From: Methanoregula sp. UBA64
GTDB lineage: Archaea; Halobacteriota; Methanomicrobia; Methanomicrobiales; Methanospirillaceae
Direction of reading: 5' to 3'
NCBI RefSeq assembly: GCF_002502735.1
Contig: NZ_DAQC01000006.1
Location: forward strand, 219,519-283,518
DNA length: 64,000 bases
In this document: piece after piece, positions 59,787 through 64,000 of the stretch
Layout: each line of letters begins with the position of its first letter
Position numbering within the stretch: the stretch's first letter is position 1
Position numbers and translations under genes: made by a program
The notes under the pieces: generated by a model
Told to the model about the DNA's origin: nothing
The model's database searches: none
What the model saw: the letters and a program-made list of their open reading frames with translations, nothing else

Positions 59787-60287
59787 TTATCCCAGCGCTG
59801 CCGTGATACCGGTAATACCTGACTGGATGATTAAGGCGACTGCGATGATCACGCCGGCCATTTCGAGCGCGACTGCAACATTGCCTTTCTTGAGCTCTGC
59901 GAACTCCTCGAGTTCCCGGGTGAACCGGTCGAGGATGTTGAGCGCAAGGTAGATGGCGCCGACCGCAAAGAGGACGCCGAGCACCAGCTGGATAATAGCG
60001 ACAACGATCACGGTGATCCCGTCGACAGAAGCAAACCCGAGGGTTGCTGCCTTGCTGATGCCGACCGAGATACCGGCCACACCGGACTGGACCATGATGC
60101 CGATCGCGATGAAGATCGAAGCAACGATGATCCCAAAGGCGACATTACCCTTTGCCAGTTCTTTCTGTTCGTCAACATCCCGGGTGACTTTCCCGAAGAC
60201 CGAGAACCCGATATAGAGTGCGACCACCGCAAAGATGACGGCGATGATCAGCTGGACAATTCCGACAACTACCGTTATTGAGTTCAT
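59787..60287 (-). CDS. Tandem DUF350 membrane protein
   Basis: ATG 60287 follows GAGGCG; the product has 166 residues. It contains two copies of the DUF350 helix pair: residues about 8-75 (VVGIVQLIIAVIFAVVALYI, ELAKGNVAFGIIVASIFIAI) and about 88-160 (IVVAIIQLVLGVLFAVGAIY, ELKKGNVAVALEMAGVIIAV). DUF350 proteins are four-helix membrane proteins often linked to stress or export genes; the function is unknown. It lies 31 bases after the MscS-TM-like protein at 60319 in the same direction, and both probably form a unit. Confidence 0.85.
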   Translation of the reverse strand: MNSITVVVGIVQLIIAVIFAVVALYIGFSVFGKVTRDVDEQKELAKGNVAFGIIVASIFIAIGIMVQSGVAGISVGISKAATLGFASVDGITVIVVAIIQLVLGVLFAVGAIYLALNILDRFTRELEEFAELKKGNVAVALEMAGVIIAVALIIQSGITGITAALG

Positions 60288-60318
60288 GTGCACGCCTCAA
60301 AAAAAAAAAATTTAAAAT

Positions 60319-61011
60319 TTACTGCTTCTTTACGACCACGGTGTCGATGATCTTGTCCATGATCGCTTCGCTGCGGTTCTTGAGACCGAAGCCGACAATG
60401 ATAGCGATTGCGGCGCCAAGACCAAGCCCGATGCCCCAGGCAATCGGGGTGACAAACGTGTAGATGATCGTGAGGTCAAGCATCAGCTGCGAGAGCGCGA
60501 GAACGGCGATCACGAAGTACAGGAAGATCCTCATAAGGAAAAGGACCGGGTTGATGAGCTGGATGTCCTGCTTGGCATAGTACTTCCCGAGGAAGTCGAT
60601 GAAGTAGTCGGAGAGCAGGAACCCGACGATAAGGATGATGACAAAGGCAACCACGTGCGGGATGTACTCGACGATCGTGGTCATGAGCTTGCTCATGTAG
60701 TCCATGTTGAGGATATCGACCGCTGCAAGGACTGCAATCAGGTACACGAAGATCCGGACTGCGATATCGCCGATGTATCCTACGGTGATACCGGCACTTT
60801 TTACCGAGCCGGAAAAGGAAGCTTCGTCTGCGACTTTCTCGACAAGGTGCTGTTCGCTGATCTTGTCAAGCACAATCCGGACTGCCTTCCCGAGCAGGCG
60901 GCCGACAATCCAGCCGATGAGAAGGACAATAAGTGCGCCGATAATACTGGGCAGGTACGTCATAGTGACGCCATACCACTGACTGGCAACATTGGTAAAG
61001 ACAGAATCCAT
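60319..61011 (-). CDS. MscS-TM-like (CmpX-type) membrane protein, copy 1
   Basis: ATG 61011 lies eight bases below GGAGG; the product has 230 residues. It has four to five membrane helices, with repeated TM-helix units of the kind found in CmpX and other small-conductance channel relatives: LPSIIGALIVLLIGWIVGRL then LGKAVRIVLDKISEQHLVEK, and the end PIAWGIGLGLGAAIAIIVGF. It lacks the MscS pore and beta domain. A membrane-stress role is likely but unproven. A paralogue with about 70 percent identity is at 62643-63332, on the other side of the HTH-PAS gene. Confidence 0.85.
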   Translation of the reverse strand: MDSVFTNVASQWYGVTMTYLPSIIGALIVLLIGWIVGRLLGKAVRIVLDKISEQHLVEKVADEASFSGSVKSAGITVGYIGDIAVRIFVYLIAVLAAVDILNMDYMSKLMTTIVEYIPHVVAFVIILIVGFLLSDYFIDFLGKYYAKQDIQLINPVLFLMRIFLYFVIAVLALSQLMLDLTIIYTFVTPIAWGIGLGLGAAIAIIVGFGLKNRSEAIMDKIIDTVVVKKQ

Positions 61012-61167
61012 CTTGGTTTCCTCCACAAATTTCTACTTACGCTTACTATATAGCTTGTTTTTTGTAAATAAATTTTATTGTTATTTACGATACATATGGG
61101 TCATTTTCAATAATTATAAATGTTCACTGGGCGTGTATATTATATACATCGGGAACATGCCGCAGCC

Positions 61168-62526
61168 ATGATGCACGATTACCAGCAGGAACTTGCCCAG
61201 ATCAAAGATCTCCTCAAGGAAAACCCGGAGGGGATGAGCGTCACGGATATTGCAAAGGCGCTCAAGAAGAACAAGAATACCACCGGCCGCTATCTTGATA
61301 TCCTCTTGATCTCCGGCCAGGTGGATATGCGGACCTACGGGATGGCCAAGGTCTTCACGCTCTCCCAGCGCGTCCCGCTTTCGGCAATGCTGAGCTGTTC
61401 AAAGGATATGATCATGGTCCTCGACAGCGACTCGCGGATCATCGAGATCAACGATATGTTCCTTGAACTCCTGCACATCGGCCGTAAGGAAGCAACCGGG
61501 AAGAACATCGCATACTTAAAGTCCCCCGAAGTCGATGTCCACGAGCTCGTTAATGCCCTTGCCGTCCGTTCGCCGGAGGAGACGGAACGCACGCTCTCAT
61601 TTATGGTAAAGGGGGTGGGCGAGCGTATCTTCAAGCAGAAATCAATTCCCACGGTCTTTGACGATGGCGCAAGAGGCTTTACGCTGATTTTAACCGATGT
61701 GACCGGGGATATCCTGCGGGAGCGGGAGATCCGCGAGTGGGAGGAGCGCTTCCGGATGATGGCGGAGAATATCCGGGACGCCCTGCTCATCATAGAAAAT
61801 GACAAGTGTACGTTTGTCAACCGCAGCCTTGCGGAGATCACCGGCTATACGTTCGAAGAGCTCTGGGCCATGGATCCCCGGGCAATCATTGCCCCGGAAG
61901 ACCAGGAAAAGATGGAGCCCCTCTTTGCTCAAAACAAAAAATCTTCAACAGAGCCGATGCTTGCCGATCTCCAGTGCAGGATCCGGCGGAAGGACGGGGT
62001 ATACCGTAACGTCTTTATCCGGGTTACGAGTGCACGGCACGGCCAGATCCTCTATCATTTTGTGATCCTCACCGATGTCACCGAGCTCAAGACCAAGGAT
62101 GAAGCGCTCATTGCAAGCGAGCAGCGGTTCCGGATGATGGCGGACAATATCCAGGACGCTGTGGTAATTATAGAAAACGACCAGTTCGTGTATGCGAACC
62201 GGCGGGTCTGCGAGATGTCGGGGTATACGTTCGAGGAGCTCCAGCACAAGGGCACAAAAGCGCTCGTCACCCCCGAGACCCGCCTGATGATGGACGAACT
62301 GTACAGAAAGTCCATCTCCTGCACGGAACCTCCGGCAAAGTTCCAGAGCTGGATGCTGTGCAAGAACGGGGAGCGGCGCTGCATCTACGGGCAGATAAAC
62401 TCAGTCCGGCACGGGGAAACGGTAAGCACGTACATTACGATGACCGATGTGACGGCATTTGCACAGCGGGAACAGGAACTCTTGGAACAGATTGCCGTGC
62501 TCGGGAAACGGCTGGAAACGGCCTGA
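61168..62526 (+). CDS. HTH-PAS sensor regulator without kinase
   Basis: ATG 61168 is about 27 bases after the TATA centre in TGTATATTATATACA, itself a 7+1+7 inverted repeat, so a leaderless message is likely. The 452-residue product has an N-terminal winged helix (about residues 5-65: GMSVTDIAKALKKNKNTTGR) and three PAS domains (about 75-190, 205-315, 325-440; FRMMAENIRDALLIIENDKC and FRMMADNIQDAVVIIENDQF start the last two). No histidine kinase or output enzyme domain is present. Such one-component HTH-PAS regulators are typical of Methanomicrobia. It lies between the two MscS-TM-like genes and may control them. Confidence 0.85.
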   Translation: MMHDYQQELAQIKDLLKENPEGMSVTDIAKALKKNKNTTGRYLDILLISGQVDMRTYGMAKVFTLSQRVPLSAMLSCSKDMIMVLDSDSRIIEINDMFLELLHIGRKEATGKNIAYLKSPEVDVHELVNALAVRSPEETERTLSFMVKGVGERIFKQKSIPTVFDDGARGFTLILTDVTGDILREREIREWEERFRMMAENIRDALLIIENDKCTFVNRSLAEITGYTFEELWAMDPRAIIAPEDQEKMEPLFAQNKKSSTEPMLADLQCRIRRKDGVYRNVFIRVTSARHGQILYHFVILTDVTELKTKDEALIASEQRFRMMADNIQDAVVIIENDQFVYANRRVCEMSGYTFEELQHKGTKALVTPETRLMMDELYRKSISCTEPPAKFQSWMLCKNGERRCIYGQINSVRHGETVSTYITMTDVTAFAQREQELLEQIAVLGKRLETA

Positions 62527-62642
62527 TCTCTTCTTCATGCAGGTTAGCCGGTAGACCGGGAATTTGTCCGGTCCTTTTTTTTAAACCTAGAGAAAAGTCC
62601 GCGACAGCCCGCCCGGGTTGTTGCGGTAAAAAAAAAGTGGGT

Positions 62643-63332
62643 TTAGGGTTTTTTTGCGATCGATTCTATGAGCTTATCCATGATCGCTTCGCTGTGACCC
62701 CTGAGCCCGAAGCCGACAAAAATTGCAATAGCAGCGCCGAGCCCGAGCCCCACGCCCCATGCGATCGGTGTAACAAACGTGTAGATGATCGTGAGATCGA
62801 GCATCAGCTGGGAGAGCCCGAGGATGGCGATCACGAAGTACAAAAAGATCCTCAGAATGAACAGGACCGGGGTGATAAGCGCTATCTCCTGGTTTGCATA
62901 ATACCGGCCGAGGAAGTCAATGAAGTAATCGGCAAGGAGGAACCCGGCGGTGAGAATAATCACAAATGCAGCGATGTGGGGGAGGTATTCGATGATCTCC
63001 GTCATCAGTTTGCTTAAGTATTCCATGTGGAGGATGTCGACCGCGGCAAGGATTGCGATCATGTACACCACGATCCGGGCAAAGAGGTCGCCAATGTATC
63101 CGACCGTGATGCCGGCGTTTTTCACCGATCCGCCCACCGATGCAAGATCGGCGCCTTCCTTTACCAGATGCTGCTCGCTGACCTTGTCAAGGATGATCCG
63201 GACTGCCTTTCCGAGCAGGCGTCCCACGATCCAGCCGATAAGAAGGACGACGATTGCTCCAATGATCCCGGGAAGGTATGCAACAATGGTCTCGTACCAC
63301 CGGGTTATCAGGTCTGCGGGTGCCAAATACAT
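62643..63332 (-). CDS. MscS-TM-like (CmpX-type) membrane protein, copy 2
   Basis: The 229-residue paralogue of the protein at 60319 shares the same helix pattern (LPGIIGAIVVLLIGWIVGRL, LGKAVRIILDKVSEQHLVKE, PIAWGVGLGLGAAIAIFVGF). Differences cluster at the N-terminus (MYLAPADLITRWYETIVAYL) and in the loops. The gene is monocistronic, with an AT-rich upstream region (ATTTATGATATATGTC near 63397). The duplication, with an HTH-PAS gene between the copies, suggests that they are used under different conditions. Confidence 0.85.
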   Translation of the reverse strand: MYLAPADLITRWYETIVAYLPGIIGAIVVLLIGWIVGRLLGKAVRIILDKVSEQHLVKEGADLASVGGSVKNAGITVGYIGDLFARIVVYMIAILAAVDILHMEYLSKLMTEIIEYLPHIAAFVIILTAGFLLADYFIDFLGRYYANQEIALITPVLFILRIFLYFVIAILGLSQLMLDLTIIYTFVTPIAWGVGLGLGAAIAIFVGFGLRGHSEAIMDKLIESIAKKP

Positions 63333-63585
63333 ACTGTCTCCTGTATAACTGAACTTTTTAACATTGGATTGTCATATTATTTAAAATCTCCATACATTTA
63401 TGATATATGTCGATTATCTGAAAGCATCACTATTTCCGGTACCGGGGGCGCGTGTCTCTGGTAGTGGTGATGTTACGGTACAAAGGTTTCCGGCAAAACT
63501 ATGATGTCTATGTATATCCAATAAGGAAATAGATTATATACTAAAATATACAATAGTACCCAATCTTGTCGTACTGAGGATTAGC

Positions 63586-64000
63586 ATGGAATACCATACC
63601 GTTTTACCATCTTTTTCCGAACCGGCACCGCAGCACGGTGCCGCATTTCGGGGTGCCCCCGGAAGGGTCATCAGGACCGGCGTTCTTGTAGCGCTTGTCC
63701 TGGCCTGCTTTATGATTGCCCCGGCACTTGCCGGCACGAAGTACATGGCCGGGAGCCCGACACTCTCCGCCCACATCACGGGCACGAACGAGTTCTCTCC
63801 CGGGGACGACGTGAACCTTGTCGTTGCCGTGGATAACACCGGACTAAACACGTATAAGATCGTGCAGTCCGGCCTTGTCGACCGTGCAGACCAGTCGAAC
63901 ACGGCAAAGCAGCTCACGGCCGCATTAAGCGCCGGGAATGCCCCGATCGTAGTCAAGGCAGACCCGCAGGTATTGGGCGACCTTGCCGCGAGCAACACCG
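63586..64000 (+). CDS. COG1361-type surface protein, 3' end beyond window
   Basis: ATG 63586 follows GAGGATTAG; the frame is open for 138 codons to the right edge. Residues 1-28 are polar, and a signal-anchor at about 30-48 (GVLVALVLACFMIAPALAG) precedes the mature part KYMAGSPTLSAHITGTNEFS then PGDDVNLVVAVDNTGLNTYK. This is the start of the archaeal COG1361 surface or S-layer-domain family with immunoglobulin-like repeats. Such proteins are usually several hundred residues long and membrane-anchored at the C-terminus. A TATA-like TATACTAAAATATAC lies about 40 bases upstream. Confidence 0.75.
   Translation, partial: MEYHTVLPSFSEPAPQHGAAFRGAPGRVIRTGVLVALVLACFMIAPALAGTKYMAGSPTLSAHITGTNEFSPGDDVNLVVAVDNTGLNTYKIVQSGLVDRADQSNTAKQLTAALSAGNAPIVVKADPQVLGDLAASNT

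Noticed and set aside
1..64000. Search for tRNA and rRNA genes
   Set aside because: No T-loop/anticodon pattern or rRNA core sequence was seen by eye in any gap; a formal tRNA scan could still find one.

Overview
The window reads as chromosome of a methanogenic archaeon, most likely order Methanomicrobiales (Methanoregula-like). The evidence is a formylmethanofuran dehydrogenase subunit B gene, the methanogen compatible-solute genes ablA and ablB, DUF3821 and COG1361-type surface proteins, HTH-PAS sensors without a kinase domain, TATA-box promoters with several leaderless starts, and Shine-Dalgarno motifs. No tRNA, rRNA or CRISPR array was seen.

Layout. 1-7.2 kb holds small secreted or membrane proteins behind seven near-identical 30-bp promoter modules, some with a shared leader hairpin, plus a membrane-anchored winged-helix protein that may regulate them. 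7.4-10.7 kb is a compact, overlapping cluster of unrecognised genes that looks virus- or element-derived. 10.9-15.8 kb is an AT-richer insert (TPR membrane protein, CBS-like membrane protein, beta-sandwich protein) bordered by pseudogene scars, including a 99-bp near-identical copy of the end of the last cluster gene. 15.8-21.7 kb carries a TetR regulon (MBL hydrolase, TetR, MFS exporter, with matching operators) and two HxlR/flavoprotein redox modules. 21.9-30.3 kb codes for cell-surface proteins: two beta-propellers, a triple DUF3821 protein, two paralogous multipass proteins and their HTH regulator, which shares a leaderless promoter/operator with the DUF3821 gene.

30.4-63.3 kb is largely an ion and osmotic homeostasis region: a Kdp potassium pump with an unusual KdpC-KdpA fusion and a kinase-less KdpD; an MgtA magnesium pump behind what reads as a complete M-box magnesium riboswitch; two CrcB fluoride channels behind a fluoride riboswitch; two cation/proton antiporters; a KamA2-ablA-ablB-mscS-ykgJ operon joining N-epsilon-acetyl-beta-lysine synthesis to a pressure-release channel; a P3A proton-type ATPase; a CLC chloride protein; DUF350 and MscS-TM-like membrane proteins; and an HTH-PAS sensor. 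Three copies of one ~240-bp MITE, one with a clear 8-bp target duplication, lie in this half. A surface-protein gene runs off the right end, and a secreted zinc-hydrolase-like gene runs off the left.

Two genes need a one-base correction in homopolymer runs and one has an ATA start. These may be assembly errors or real recoding, so raw reads should be consulted before they are interpreted.
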